Shown: positions 8,774 to 18,324, numbered from the stretch's first letter. The stretch is 64,000 nucleotides of DNA from JALEFZ01 sp039817415 (GCA_039817415.1 JBCBVV010000026.1:1-64000); one strand, 5' to 3'. Numbers and translations: made by a program. Notes: generated by a model from the letters alone, not told the origin.

Positions 8774-9976
8774 CTACCCTAATTTACGCTTTTCAGACAA
8801 TTCTTGTTGGATTGGGGCGAGCCATTCTTCAAAAGGGGCCACCGATTGCGCCCAGGTATATTGACCTGAGACGAAGGACCTGGCCTTGTCGCCCATCAAT
8901 TGTCTTTCTTCAGGTCGATTGAGAAGGCTTAATATTTTTTCTGCGAATCCCTCAGGATCATTCGCTAAGGCAATTTCTTCTCCTTCTTGTGCTTCTATGG
9001 CATTATTAACCAAAGGTGTAGTCAGACAACAAACCGCCATGGACATGGATTCCAGAATTTTATTTTGCTGCCCACTGCCTGTAAAAATGGGGGCAACGAA
9101 GATGTTCCCATCTCCATAGGCATCTCTGATATCATCCACCCAGCCGCTGATGGTGATCCTGTTATCCGAAGCCATTTTTTGTACAGAAGGATGCGGTCTA
9201 GCTCCTGCCAACAAGAGGGTAGTTTCTGGGCGTTTCGCCCAAACCAAAGGCATGATCTTGTGATACAGATATTCTGCTGCCTTTACATTGGGGAAGTATC
9301 CCATGTTTCCGACAAAGGCAAGGTCATAAGCGGGAGAACCTTTTTCTCTGGGGAGAAAGTGGGAGGTATCTATGCCATTTGGAGCGATCTGGATATCCAG
9401 CTCATCATGAGGATCCATGAGTGCTTTATCTTGGGCAGAAATGATCGTATGAAGCCCAAAATCCTTGTAGACTTTTTTCTGGTATTTATCGAGTAAGCGA
9501 GATTCACGCTGGAAGAAGGGTTTCAACCACCACTTTTCTTCTTGAGCTTGACGAGCCATGCCTGTGGAAAAGCTATCCATGTAATCTAAATAGGCAGGAA
9601 TCCCCAAATCATCCACATAGGCAGCCATTCTAATCAACTGGCAGAAAACAGCCTCAGCTTGAATTTCTTTTTGCCAAGCTTTGAGTTTTTGGTGGATGCC
9701 CGATCGGTAAAAATAAGCTGCTTGTAGAGGTTCTCCTAACAGTAAGCCTTTGAAAAGATTCCAAGCTATTCCCGCTTTGTCTAGCTTTTCGTATTTGATT
9801 TCCTTGCAAAAGGACCTCAGGTGATCGACATCATTCTCTGTGAAAGGATCAGGACAGAGAGAAAAGAGGTAGACCTCGTGTCGCTGAGCAAGTTCCCTGA
9901 TCTGATAATACACACGTAGCTTGTCTCCCTTTTCAATGGGATATGGCAAGCGGGATGTGAGCACCAGAATTTTCAT
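8774..9976 (-). CDS. GT4-type glycosyltransferase
   Basis: 400-residue protein with a GT-B fold. The N-terminus (KILVLTSRLPYPIEKGDKLR) resembles the exosortase-associated sugar-transferase subgroup, and the C-terminal half has the donor-binding pattern of group 1 transferases (LAFVGNMGYFPNVKAAEYL, LLLAGARPHPSV, VAPIFTGSGQQNKILESM). It should move a sugar from a nucleotide donor to a glycan or lipid acceptor at the cytoplasmic face. No exosortase gene is visible nearby, so the resemblance does not define its pathway. It is co-directional with the photolyase group upstream (68 bp gap). Confidence 0.85.
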   Translation of the reverse strand: MKILVLTSRLPYPIEKGDKLRVYYQIRELAQRHEVYLFSLCPDPFTENDVDHLRSFCKEIKYEKLDKAGIAWNLFKGLLLGEPLQAAYFYRSGIHQKLKAWQKEIQAEAVFCQLIRMAAYVDDLGIPAYLDYMDSFSTGMARQAQEEKWWLKPFFQRESRLLDKYQKKVYKDFGLHTIISAQDKALMDPHDELDIQIAPNGIDTSHFLPREKGSPAYDLAFVGNMGYFPNVKAAEYLYHKIMPLVWAKRPETTLLLAGARPHPSVQKMASDNRITISGWVDDIRDAYGDGNIFVAPIFTGSGQQNKILESMSMAVCCLTTPLVNNAIEAQEGEEIALANDPEGFAEKILSLLNRPEERQLMGDKARSFVSGQYTWAQSVAPFEEWLAPIQQELSEKRKLG

Positions 9977-10044
9977 CGGCGGCTAAGATACTCATTTGCC
10001 CTGTAGGCGAAAAAATAATTCCTTTAAGTCCCCCAGTGCCTATT

Positions 10045-10506
10045 TCAGGAGAATGTTCGGCTAGGCTTTCCGAAAAAGTCCCTATAAATAGGTCGCCTGT
10101 AGGCAAATTGAGCATAGAGGGCAGGATAAAGGGCTGCTGTAAATACGACATTGTTCCACTCAAACTCTATGTCATCAATGATTCGGCTGTGATCATTCTC
10201 CACATTTTCCACTATATGTCTGTGTGTCCATTTGCTCAGGAAGAAGGGTAGTTTCACCCCTTGATCCACAAACATCGCCACCTTGTCATCTGTCTTTTCT
10301 TCCACAATTTTACTGATCCAGTCTTGTTTAACCAGTCCTGCTAGCGTCAATCTTATGTGAACTGTATCTCCTTTGTGGGAACCATCAAACTGAACAATCT
10401 CAACTGAGGCACCAGGAGGTGATAGTTTTTCAAATAAATCTCGGTCAAAACGCGCCAATACCTCTTTGTAATTGCCCTTAACGAGGGTCTCTATTTTTAT
10501 GTTCAT
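10045..10506 (-). CDS. SRPBCC-fold ligand-binding protein
   Basis: 153 residues of the START/SRPBCC (COG4276-like) class: a beta strand with the opening helix (KGNYKEVLARFDRDLFEKLSPP), a central sheet (VHIRLTLAGLVKQDW), and the closing helix containing YRRPIYRDFF. These small cytosolic proteins bind hydrophobic ligands in a deep pocket. Proteins of this type are often encoded beside photolyase/cryptochrome genes, as here (24 bp from the photolyase stop codon), but their role there is not established. Start ATG at 10506 agrees with the family N-terminus. Confidence 0.8.
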   Translation of the reverse strand: MNIKIETLVKGNYKEVLARFDRDLFEKLSPPGASVEIVQFDGSHKGDTVHIRLTLAGLVKQDWISKIVEEKTDDKVAMFVDQGVKLPFFLSKWTHRHIVENVENDHSRIIDDIEFEWNNVVFTAALYPALYAQFAYRRPIYRDFFGKPSRTFS

Positions 10507-10530
10507 TCCTAGGTGGATAAAGAATTCTGC

Positions 10531-12090
10531 TTAAAGATTATCTAATTCAGCTAAATAGCTTTCTGCTTGCAGCATAATTGCCTCTTTCGTGTCAGCTTTC
10601 ATTTTTGCCAGGTTACGGTAAGCCATTCCGATTCTAGGGTTTTTCCCCAATTTATCTTCATTCCTCTGGTAAAAGTGCCAATACAAGCTATTGAAAGGGC
10701 AGGCCTTTTCACCCACCTTAAGTTTCTTATCATAATGACATCCCTTACAGTAGTCGGACATCTTGTTCATATAGTTTGCTGAAGAGACATAAGGCTTGGT
10801 ACCAACCAGTCCTCCGTCTGCAAACTGACTCATTCCCCTTGTATTGGTAATTTCGACCCACTCAATGGCATCTATGTAAATACCGAGGTACCAAGCATCC
10901 AATTCATCAGGATGGATACCCGCAAGGAGGGCAAAGTTTCCCGTTACCATCAAACGCTGAATGTGGTGCGCATATGCATTGTCCAAGGAGTTGTTGATGG
11001 CATGGGAAAGACAACTCATCTTAGTTTCTCCGGTCCAGAACCAAGCCGGAAGTTTTCTTTCGTGGCCAAAGTAATTGAGTTCAGCATATTCAGGCATATG
11101 TGCCCAATATACCCCCCGCATATATTCTCTCCAGCCTATGATTTGTCGTACGAAGCCTTCGATTTGGGCAATATCAATACTATCGCTATTCTTTTCCCAT
11201 TCCTCAATGGCTCTGTTGACTACTTCTAAGGGATGAAGAATTTTGGCATTGATGGGGAAGGATAACCTGGCATGGAAAAGCGACCAATTATCACGGGTCA
11301 TGGCATCCTGATAGGTTCCAAAATTGGGCAGGCATTCCTCCACGAAAAATTCTAGCGCATCCAAGGCTTGGGCTCTACTGGTAGGCCAAAAGAATTCATC
11401 TTTCTTGATGCGGCCGAAGCTTTCTACTCCATTCTTCTCTAATAGATTGAGGATTTCTTCCACCTCTTTTGCATAATTCAACGGCTTGGGAATCGGGAAA
11501 GCCCCATCGTATTTGTTCCTGTTGCTATGGTCATAATTCCATTTTCCAGAGAAGGGCTTATCCTCACTTTCCATCATGATATCATACTTTTTCCTCATTT
11601 TTCGGTAAAAGGATTCCATCAGGTAGGTTTTCTTCCCTCGAAACATCTCAGCGAGCTCTGTTCGACTCGTCAGAAAGTGTTCTGTATCGACCATCTCCGT
11701 TTCCAAATCGAGTGCATCTGCATAAGCAGCCAATTGGACGTCTAATCTATATTCGTCAGGCGCCTGGTATTCAAATCTCTTGATGCCGTGTTGCTCAATG
11801 AGTTCATCAAGATTCTTGGCAAAATCTTGTTGATTGGCGGGATCATCCAGCGTGATGTAGTGAAACCGATGCCCTTTTGCCTTCATGTCCTCCTGGAAGG
11901 AGCGCATAGCAGAAAAGAAGGCAACAACCTTTTGCACATGATGCTTGACATAATCCGTCTCCTGACGAACTTCCATCATCACATAAAGGATGTCTTCCTC
12001 TACCTTATCGAACCAGGAGTGTTGTTGATTAAGTTGATCACCTAAAACGAGGCGAAGCGTATGCGGCATAGCTGTTTTTTGGGGAAACAA
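10531..12090 (-). CDS. iron-sulfur bacterial photolyase/cryptochrome (FeS-BCP)
   Basis: 519 residues of the deoxyribodipyrimidine photolyase-related family. The N-terminal Rossmann-like antenna domain starts LRLVLGDQLNQQHSWF; the C-terminal half is the helical FAD domain. Four cysteines, C360, C448, C451 and C464 (in CKGC and ACPF contexts), have the same spacing as I recall for the [4Fe-4S] ligands of Agrobacterium PhrB (C350, C438, C441, C454), which defines the FeS-BCP group and its (6-4) photolyase activity. It should bind FAD and an Fe-S cluster and repair UV photoproducts in blue light. The second Met (12069) is an alternative start. It is flanked in an operon-like row by HXXEE and SRPBCC genes. 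Confidence 0.93.
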   Translation of the reverse strand: MFPQKTAMPHTLRLVLGDQLNQQHSWFDKVEEDILYVMMEVRQETDYVKHHVQKVVAFFSAMRSFQEDMKAKGHRFHYITLDDPANQQDFAKNLDELIEQHGIKRFEYQAPDEYRLDVQLAAYADALDLETEMVDTEHFLTSRTELAEMFRGKKTYLMESFYRKMRKKYDIMMESEDKPFSGKWNYDHSNRNKYDGAFPIPKPLNYAKEVEEILNLLEKNGVESFGRIKKDEFFWPTSRAQALDALEFFVEECLPNFGTYQDAMTRDNWSLFHARLSFPINAKILHPLEVVNRAIEEWEKNSDSIDIAQIEGFVRQIIGWREYMRGVYWAHMPEYAELNYFGHERKLPAWFWTGETKMSCLSHAINNSLDNAYAHHIQRLMVTGNFALLAGIHPDELDAWYLGIYIDAIEWVEITNTRGMSQFADGGLVGTKPYVSSANYMNKMSDYCKGCHYDKKLKVGEKACPFNSLYWHFYQRNEDKLGKNPRIGMAYRNLAKMKADTKEAIMLQAESYLAELDNL

Positions 12091-12110
12091 CTATTCCAAG
12101 CTCATGATTG

Positions 12111-12851
12111 TTAAGCCTGACTTCTAAAAAGGAAAACAGGCAAGACAGAAAATAAGGCTAAAAGAAGATAATACGTCCATTCTGGGATAATTTCCAGATA
12201 GGAGGTCGCCAACATTCCCCAGATCATCAATGCATGCCCCACAACTGCCCAAATAATTCCAGCAATCACTTGATTACGAGCTAAGTTCACCCTTCTTAAA
12301 AAGATGAAATATATAGGAATAAAAACCAAAAGGGAGGTAAGCAAACCGGGATTATAAGCCTGACTGACCAAAGAGCCCATAATGTGCACGAAGGCATTCA
12401 CAACTGTGATACTGGCCATCGCTATTAAAGGAAAATTGTGCTTGGGACTTCTCTGTATGGCCAATAATCCCACCATCCACACCAATGAGGTATTGATCAA
12501 CAAAATCATTCCTTTGGTTAGAATGACCTTGTCTGGATCATCTATCTCCAGGAGCCCCTTTACAAAACTATTGTTGAAGGCATAAAAGGCATATGTATTT
12601 CCCAATACATCAATCCAATGTTCCTCAAATTGATGTAGGATATACGCTATCAAAAAGGCTATTCCCCAAAACCTTAATGTTCCTCCCTCAGATCCAGATT
12701 GGTAGAAGGAAAAGGCACCAATAAGGAGAAAGGGAATGGCATATGTTCCCACTTTCATCCAATGGTCAAGCAGGAATGGATATTGGCCAAGAGGGAGCCA
12801 AAGCATTCCAAAAAGCAGGATGATACAGAGTAGTAAAGGATTCGATTTCAT
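12111..12851 (-). CDS. HXXEE-domain integral membrane protein
   Basis: 246 residues with about seven hydrophobic helices. The family signature is seen as H73-Q-F-E76-E77 (HQFEEHWID) at the end of the second or third helix; a second His-rich position (NAFVHIMGS) lies later. The HXXEE family has an unknown, possibly metal-dependent enzymatic role in the membrane. It is the first gene of the minus-strand photolyase row, 20 bp from the photolyase start, and a perfect inverted repeat sits just upstream of its ATG. Confidence 0.75.
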   Translation of the reverse strand: MKSNPLLLCIILLFGMLWLPLGQYPFLLDHWMKVGTYAIPFLLIGAFSFYQSGSEGGTLRFWGIAFLIAYILHQFEEHWIDVLGNTYAFYAFNNSFVKGLLEIDDPDKVILTKGMILLINTSLVWMVGLLAIQRSPKHNFPLIAMASITVVNAFVHIMGSLVSQAYNPGLLTSLLVFIPIYFIFLRRVNLARNQVIAGIIWAVVGHALMIWGMLATSYLEIIPEWTYYLLLALFSVLPVFLFRSQA

Positions 12852-12860
12852 GACATGGAT

Positions 12861-12881
12861 TTTTCTCTATGTTAGAGAAAA
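12861..12881 (-). promoter_or_regulatory. inverted repeat upstream of the photolyase operon
   Basis: Perfect 9-bp arms (TTTTCTCTA and TAGAGAAAA) separated by TGT, 10-30 nt upstream of the first ATG of the HXXEE-photolyase row. The size and position fit a repressor operator or a 5' leader hairpin. No cognate regulator is identified. Confidence 0.45.
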
Positions 12882-12931
12882 TCAAGCCCAAATCATATGA
12901 AGTATCCTGAAGGTAACTGCGGAAAATTCAT

Positions 12932-13606
12932 TCAGCCGTATAAGGGTCTTCCATCCATATCTGTTGTCAGCACATCTGACATATGGTCATAGAATGGCAT
13001 CAAACCCGCATAAGTTTTCACGACCTCATCTAGAAAAGTGTCATTGATGACCTCTTCATCTGTGAAGTTACGGATCAACAAAAACTGTTTATAACGCAGC
13101 AAATCAATGGCTGGATCATCCTTAGAGAAGCCCTTAGGAGAGGTTTTGACTTTATCGCCCTTCATATCTCCAAATAGATTCCTCAATTTTTGGCTGGCGA
13201 GTACACGTCGCAGTGGTAGGGGATCTGCGGCAATTTTATTTCGGATGAGTTTCAGATCGTCTTTGTTTGGTCCCCAAAAGCCTCCTGCGACAAAGGAATT
13301 ATCACCTGGCTGGACCTGAAAGTAGAATCCCCCACGCCGATATTCTCCCACTCGATTCAGGCTTGCCCCATAGTTATTTTTGTAGGGCAATTTATTTTTG
13401 GAGAAACGGACATCACGATAAATTCTGTAGACCTTTAGGTTTTCGACCTTGTCGTGGTCTAAGACTTCATTTTCAACTTCCTCTGCAAATTCCTTAAACA
13501 ATGCATGTGTTTCCTGATACCTAGGCTTGTGCTCAGCAAACCACTCACGGTTGTTGTTTTGATCGACATCTAGCAGAAACTCAAGGATAGAGGGATGGAT
13601 ATTCAT
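12932..13606 (-). CDS. DUF2461 family protein
   Basis: 224 residues. Recognised by the opening FLLDVDQNNNREWFAEHKPRY, the RIYRDVRFSKNKLPYKNNYG block and GGFYFQVQPGDNSFVAGGFW, all typical of DUF2461 (TIGR02453) proteins of about 220 residues. These are widespread soluble proteins of unknown biochemical role. It is 28 bp downstream of recR on the same strand, so the two may be co-transcribed. Confidence 0.87.
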   Translation of the reverse strand: MNIHPSILEFLLDVDQNNNREWFAEHKPRYQETHALFKEFAEEVENEVLDHDKVENLKVYRIYRDVRFSKNKLPYKNNYGASLNRVGEYRRGGFYFQVQPGDNSFVAGGFWGPNKDDLKLIRNKIAADPLPLRRVLASQKLRNLFGDMKGDKVKTSPKGFSKDDPAIDLLRYKQFLLIRNFTDEEVINDTFLDEVVKTYAGLMPFYDHMSDVLTTDMDGRPLYG

Positions 13607-13634
13607 GAATACTAAAATACAGTTGATAAGCTAA

Positions 13635-14255
13635 TTACTGGCCATTATCCGGTGTGGTCAGGCGGGTCCGATTGATGAGGGAACGAGCCAGGGTGATTTC
13701 GTCTGCAAATTCCAGATCGGTTCCCATGGGAATTCCTCTTGCTATTGAAGAGATGTTGACTCCTTTGGGAGCTAGTTTTTTAGAAAGATAGAAGGCTGTG
13801 GTATCTCCTTCGATATTGGCGGTAAAGGCAAAAATCACCTCCTTCACCACGCCTCCATTTGCCCGTTCAATAAGTGGATCAATGTTGAGCATGGAAGGGC
13901 CAATTCCCATGAGAGGATTGATCAGGCCTCCAAGTACATGGTAAGTGCCCATAAATTGTTGGGTACTCTCTAAAGCGATGACATCCTTAGCATCCTCCAC
14001 CACACAGATCAGTTCTTGATTTCTTCTAGGATTCGCGCAGATCTTACAGATGTCTGTATCGCTGATGTTGCCACACTTTTTACAGAATTTGGTCTCCTTT
14101 CGCATGGAGATGATGGCATTGCCCAATCTCTCGGCCTCAGGTTCGCTTTTCTTCAAGATGTGAAGGGCCAGTCTCAGGGCGGTTTTTCTACCTATCCCTG
14201 GCAAGGAGGCCAATTCATTCACAGCTTCTTCTATTGTCTTCGAAGGGTATTCCAT
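13635..14255 (-). CDS. recR: recombination mediator RecR
   Basis: 206 residues, normal length. Order of parts: N-terminal helix-hairpin-helix (LASLPGIGRKTALRLALH), a four-cysteine zinc finger (CKKCGN and CKIC), the Toprim domain (ICVVEDAKDVIALE), and the C-terminal Walker-B-like region (RGIPMGTDLEFADEITLARS). RecR works with RecO and RecF to load RecA on gapped DNA. It lies 67 bp downstream of the topoisomerase gene on the same strand. Confidence 0.96.
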   Translation of the reverse strand: MEYPSKTIEEAVNELASLPGIGRKTALRLALHILKKSEPEAERLGNAIISMRKETKFCKKCGNISDTDICKICANPRRNQELICVVEDAKDVIALESTQQFMGTYHVLGGLINPLMGIGPSMLNIDPLIERANGGVVKEVIFAFTANIEGDTTAFYLSKKLAPKGVNISSIARGIPMGTDLEFADEITLARSLINRTRLTTPDNGQ

Positions 14256-14322
14256 CGTTTGGCTTATTCTATAAATATAGGCATTAAAGAGAGTGGGAAC
14301 AATGGTTCAAGGCGAGCTAAGT

Positions 14323-16902
14323 TTAGCCAAATAATTTGCCCTGACCGTCATCCTTCACATCGTCTCCGCTCCACTTCACGACATCTCCTGTGTTCAAGCC
14401 TTCTTGGATATCTTTCTTAGGAGTTGCCTTCATCTTGATATCATCTACCTTCCTACGGTCCAATTTGTTTCCAATGGCCTTCCATCCTTTTACATCGATG
14501 AAGTCCTTGAGGACCAAATCTACTTCCTCAGGTGCTTTGGTCTTTGTGCTGGCCTGATAGGAGATGGCCGCATCTAGATAGGTTGATGCGACAATCAACT
14601 TGGATCCCTTCCCTTCTCCAATGAAGGAGAATTTGTAATCAGCAGTGGTCGTTTCAATTTTGAAACGCTTGACATAATAATCTTCCTTATCGCCATCGTA
14701 ATGAACAGCAGCGATGACAATTTCAGGGTGATATTTTTCGATAGAAATGATCTTGTTCATTTCATAGCGGTTGTTGAGCTCAAAATTGGTAAGCTCATAA
14801 GAACCATCTTTGTACAAGACCAATATGGCATCTTCCGTGTCAAATTCACCTAAGAATTGACCGCGACCATCTATATTTAGGCGTCCGACTTTGTCGTCCA
14901 GCCAAATTTTTCTTCCTCCTAGGGTAGCAGAACCAATGGTTTTTTGCTTAATCCTTCTAATGGGATACTTGGTCAGCACATTCCCGCGTGAAGCCCTGCC
15001 TTTAATGGCGAGTTCTGCAAAATCAAAGTCGAATATCTTGTTCTTCGCTCTACAGCTCTGGCTTAAATTGACCGTAATTACCTCTGCTTCGCTGTTTTCG
15101 TGTACACTGAAGTAGATCAACTTTGCCCCAGATTCACCCGTTGTAACATCATACTCCCGGTCTCGTGTGATCGCCGTTACCGCAAAACGCTTGACATAGT
15201 TATTGCCTGACTTTGGATCACGGTATACTGCGTGGTAGATTTTTCTTTCCTGCCCCTTCTTCCAAACATCAATGTGGATGATGTCTTTTCCTACGAAAGT
15301 CTTATCCTGAACACGGAATACCTTGTACTTCCCACTCCGCATGAAAACAATCACATCGTCCATGTCCGAACACTCCTTGACAAACTCATCCTTTTTCAAG
15401 CTTGTTCCGACAAAGCCTTCCTTACGGTTGACATAGAGTTTGGCGTTGGCCACTGCCACCTGAGTAACTGAAATGCTATCAAAGGTCTGTATTTCAGACT
15501 TCCTCTCTTTTCCTTTGCCAAATTTTTCGATGAGCATACGGAAGTAATCGACCGTAAACTGCGTCAATTGGCGTAGATTTCTTTTGGTTTCCTTGATCTC
15601 ATTCTCAAGGTTGCGCATCAATTCATCCGCCTTGAACTTATTGAATTTGGAGATGCGCTTGATTCTAATTTCTGTCAGACGAATGATGTCGTCTTGGGTG
15701 ATCTCTCGGTAAAAATCAGGTTTGTAAGGGTCTAATCCTCTGTCAATTGTCTCCAGAACCTCTTCCCATGTTTCGGCTTCCTCGATATCACGGTAGATTC
15801 TATTTTCGATAAAGATCTTTTCCAAAGAAGAGAATAGGAGTTTTTCGCGAAGTTCGTTGAGTTTGATCTCCAATTCTAACTTGAGGATGGCCTTGGTATT
15901 TTTGGTGGACCTCTTCAACATCTCCTCCACCGTCAGGAAAACGGGGGTTTCCTTGATGATGACACAGGCGTTGGGAGAAATGGAATTCTCACAATCTGTG
16001 AAGGCATAAAGCGCATCAACTGTAATGTCTGGAGAAATACCAGAAGGAATATCTACCTGAATTTCTACATCACGGGCGGTATTATCCGTTACACGTTTGA
16101 TTTTGATTTTCCCTTTGTCGTTGGCTTTGACAATAGAATCAATCAAACTACTGGTAGTCGTTCCGTAAGGAATATCTTTTATAAGGAGAGTGGTTTTGTC
16201 TTTGATTTCTATGTGCGCTCGTGCACGAATTTTCCCCCCTCTAATCCCTCCTTGATAGTTACTTACATCAATTTTACTTCCTGTAGGAAAATCGGGATAA
16301 AGTTCAAATTCTCTTCCCTCTAAGAAATCAATAGATGCCTCGCAGAGTTCGATGAAGTTGTGTGGGAGGATTTTCGTAGATAATCCTACAGCAATCCCTT
16401 CTACTCCCATAGCAAGGATCATGGGAAATTTTACCGGAAGCGCAATAGGCTCTTTCTTTCTCCCATCATAAGAGGATTGCCAATCGGTTGTTTTGGCGTT
16501 AAAGGCGACTTCCAGGGCAAATTTTGACAGTCTTGCCTCGATATATCGTGGAGCAGCTGCATTATCGCCTGTTCTGACATCTCCCCAGTTTCCCTGACAG
16601 TCTATCAACAGGTCCTTTTGCCCCAATTTCACCAAGGCATCACCAATGGCGGCATCACCATGAGGGTGGAACTGCATCGTTTGTCCGATGATGTTGGCTA
16701 CCTTATGGAAGCGGCCATCATCCATTTCTTTCATGGCATGAAGAATCCTGCGTTGTACAGGCTTATATCCATCATCCAGCAAAGGCACTGCACGTTCGAG
16801 GATTACATAGGATGCATAATCCAAGAAGTAGTTTTCGTACATCCCCTTCACTGGGGTGGTTAATTCAGGCTGGGAAGCCTTTCCGTTAGAATGTTCTGAC
16901 AT
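14323..16902 (-). CDS. parC: DNA gyrase/topoisomerase IV subunit A (ParC type)
   Basis: 859 residues. The winged-helix core holds the quinolone-pocket region (MQFHPHGDAAIGDALV) and the catalytic tyrosine in AAAPRYIEARLSK; a coiled-coil gate (ETKRNLRQLTQFTVDYF) and a C-terminal beta-pinwheel follow. The tail has an acidic end (DDVKDDGQGKLFG). Bacteroidota carry this protein as the topoisomerase IV A subunit next to a separate GyrA; no parE or gyrB is adjacent here, so the ParC assignment over GyrA rests on its resemblance to that group and the absence of a canonical GyrA box. It would decatenate daughter chromosomes. The long 5' leader contains a good promoter at 17063-17094. Confidence 0.87.
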   Translation of the reverse strand: MSEHSNGKASQPELTTPVKGMYENYFLDYASYVILERAVPLLDDGYKPVQRRILHAMKEMDDGRFHKVANIIGQTMQFHPHGDAAIGDALVKLGQKDLLIDCQGNWGDVRTGDNAAAPRYIEARLSKFALEVAFNAKTTDWQSSYDGRKKEPIALPVKFPMILAMGVEGIAVGLSTKILPHNFIELCEASIDFLEGREFELYPDFPTGSKIDVSNYQGGIRGGKIRARAHIEIKDKTTLLIKDIPYGTTTSSLIDSIVKANDKGKIKIKRVTDNTARDVEIQVDIPSGISPDITVDALYAFTDCENSISPNACVIIKETPVFLTVEEMLKRSTKNTKAILKLELEIKLNELREKLLFSSLEKIFIENRIYRDIEEAETWEEVLETIDRGLDPYKPDFYREITQDDIIRLTEIRIKRISKFNKFKADELMRNLENEIKETKRNLRQLTQFTVDYFRMLIEKFGKGKERKSEIQTFDSISVTQVAVANAKLYVNRKEGFVGTSLKKDEFVKECSDMDDVIVFMRSGKYKVFRVQDKTFVGKDIIHIDVWKKGQERKIYHAVYRDPKSGNNYVKRFAVTAITRDREYDVTTGESGAKLIYFSVHENSEAEVITVNLSQSCRAKNKIFDFDFAELAIKGRASRGNVLTKYPIRRIKQKTIGSATLGGRKIWLDDKVGRLNIDGRGQFLGEFDTEDAILVLYKDGSYELTNFELNNRYEMNKIISIEKYHPEIVIAAVHYDGDKEDYYVKRFKIETTTADYKFSFIGEGKGSKLIVASTYLDAAISYQASTKTKAPEEVDLVLKDFIDVKGWKAIGNKLDRRKVDDIKMKATPKKDIQEGLNTGDVVKWSGDDVKDDGQGKLFG

Positions 16903-17062
16903 ATTAAGCTCACTTTCCCGGGAGGGAGAAAGGGATGTACAGTTTCAATGAGGTGTTATCCATCTCCTCGCTCACATACACGCTTTCCCTTCTAGCTCTC
17001 CGCTTCCCTATGGAAACTAAAATTTTTACTCTTTCTGTACCAATTGTTAAAAGCAGGTACAG

Positions 17063-17094
17063 CAAAGCTAAATATTTTGGTAATTTTAGTCAAA
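17063..17094 (-). promoter_or_regulatory. Bacteroidota-type promoter for parC
   Basis: On the minus strand TTTG (17094-17091), a 20-nt spacer and TAGCTTTG (17070-17063) match the -33/-7 consensus TTTG-N19-TAnnTTTG closely. Transcription would start near 17056 and leave a leader of about 150 nt before the ATG at 16902. The rest of the 336-bp gap between parC and apaG (16903-17238) shows no gene. Confidence 0.6.
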
Positions 17095-17238
17095 AATGCA
17101 AACTGGAATCGAATTATTTATTCACAATCTGGTGTATAGGCTATTTCCTACCAGACAAAATGAACAATTAGGTAGGTTCACAGCTTTTTTTTGAGACGGG
17201 AAAACTCTATATTCCATATACCTTAATCAGATCGTCCT

Positions 17239-17637
17239 ATGTCTTCACCCATTTCTTCAAAGGTTACCGAGGGTATCCGGGTCAATGTCCGGGCAGCCTA
17301 CGCCAACGATGAATCTTCCCCTTCTCATAACTATTATGTATTTGCTTACCAAGTAGAGATTATCAATGAATCTCCTTTTACGGTACAGTTACTGAGCAGA
17401 GAGTGGCATATCACCGATGCCTTGGGAAGAACTAGAATTGTTGAGGGAGAAGGGGTAATTGGGCAGCAACCTGTCCTGAAATCTGGAGGAAGACATCAAT
17501 ATGTCAGCGGCTCTCATTTCCCGACTGCTATTGGCAAAATGTCTGGCTATTACGTGATGCAAAGGAGCTCAGACGATTCGATGATCAAGGTCCAAATACC
17601 TCCCTTTGTTATGGCTACGCCTTACAGCCAAAACTAA
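17239..17637 (+). CDS. apaG: ApaG family protein
   Basis: 132 residues forming one ApaG/DUF525 beta-sandwich domain, recognised by YVFAYQVEIINESPFTVQLL, SREWHITDALGRTRIVEGEG and VIGQQPVLKSGGRHQYVSG. ApaG is linked to cobalt/magnesium efflux and to diadenosine tetraphosphate metabolism in enterobacteria; the domain also occurs in F-box proteins, so the precise role here is uncertain. Divergent from parC. Confidence 0.93.
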   Translation: MSSPISSKVTEGIRVNVRAAYANDESSPSHNYYVFAYQVEIINESPFTVQLLSREWHITDALGRTRIVEGEGVIGQQPVLKSGGRHQYVSGSHFPTAIGKMSGYYVMQRSSDDSMIKVQIPPFVMATPYSQN

Positions 17638-17670
17638 TTTCTCAGGGCTTTACTGTCTCTTTGTCCCAAT

Positions 17671-17698
17671 AGGCAGGTTACTTCCAGAGCTGCCTTTT
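17671..17698 (+). terminator. weak terminator after apaG
   Basis: A 6-bp stem (AGGCAG with CTGCCT) with a 13-nt loop is followed by four T, 34 nt after the apaG stop. Weak by length and T-run. Confidence 0.35.
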
Positions 17699-17766
17699 CC
17701 ATTTTCATTTTCTCTTGATGGAAAATACCTGTAATTTGGAGGCATTACTGTCTTCAAATCATGATA

Positions 17767-18324
17767 ATGAAAAGCTTTTTTCGTTTTTCCACGCTAGCAG
17801 GTCTCATCGCCCTGATCTTTCTATCGTCTTGTGGATCAACAGATCTCTCCCTAATCAATCAGGTAAAGAGATTTGAGCCAGAATGGATGAGTCTAAGTGA
17901 GAAAGTGACCTTCATGGACCGCTATCTCCGTGTTACTTCCAGACGCTACGTGGAAGACCTCCAAGAGGTGGATCCGCTGATTTCACCCTCCAATTCCGAA
18001 GCATATGGGCTGAAAAATCAGTACAAAACCATGATGGATGAGCAAACAGCCATTGCAACTGACTTTGATGCAAGAAAGGCGGAGTTCGCTAAAGCAGTGG
18101 CAGAATTTAATGAATGGCAGAATAAATTGATGAAAAACAAGCTGGCTACTGAAGAGGCTGCGCAGGAATTTATCAATTGGCAGAAAAAAGAAGAAAACCT
18201 AGCGACTGGGATTGATAAGCTTCAAAATGACCTGATCAAAAATATTGAGAAGCACAATTCTCTGATGAGAAGAATCGCTCGTTCTCTCAAGATTTACACC
18301 AACTACGACATCAGATACGAATAG
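17767..18324 (+). CDS. coiled-coil lipoprotein
   Basis: 185 residues from the ATG at 17767; an in-frame ATG two codons earlier is possible. The signal ends LIALIFLSSCGS, a lipoprotein cleavage site. The mature part is almost wholly helical and charged (EQTAIATDFDARKAEFAKA; KLQNDLIKNIEKHNSLMRR) and should form a coiled coil in the periplasm or on the outer membrane. No family is recognised. It is followed by a strong terminator and stands alone. Confidence 0.7.
   Translation: MKSFFRFSTLAGLIALIFLSSCGSTDLSLINQVKRFEPEWMSLSEKVTFMDRYLRVTSRRYVEDLQEVDPLISPSNSEAYGLKNQYKTMMDEQTAIATDFDARKAEFAKAVAEFNEWQNKLMKNKLATEEAAQEFINWQKKEENLATGIDKLQNDLIKNIEKHNSLMRRIARSLKIYTNYDIRYE

Noticed and set aside
9933..10163. 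76-codon frame across the end of the SRPBCC gene and the start of the glycosyltransferase
   Set aside because: It overlaps two confident genes in another frame and has no family-like sequence.
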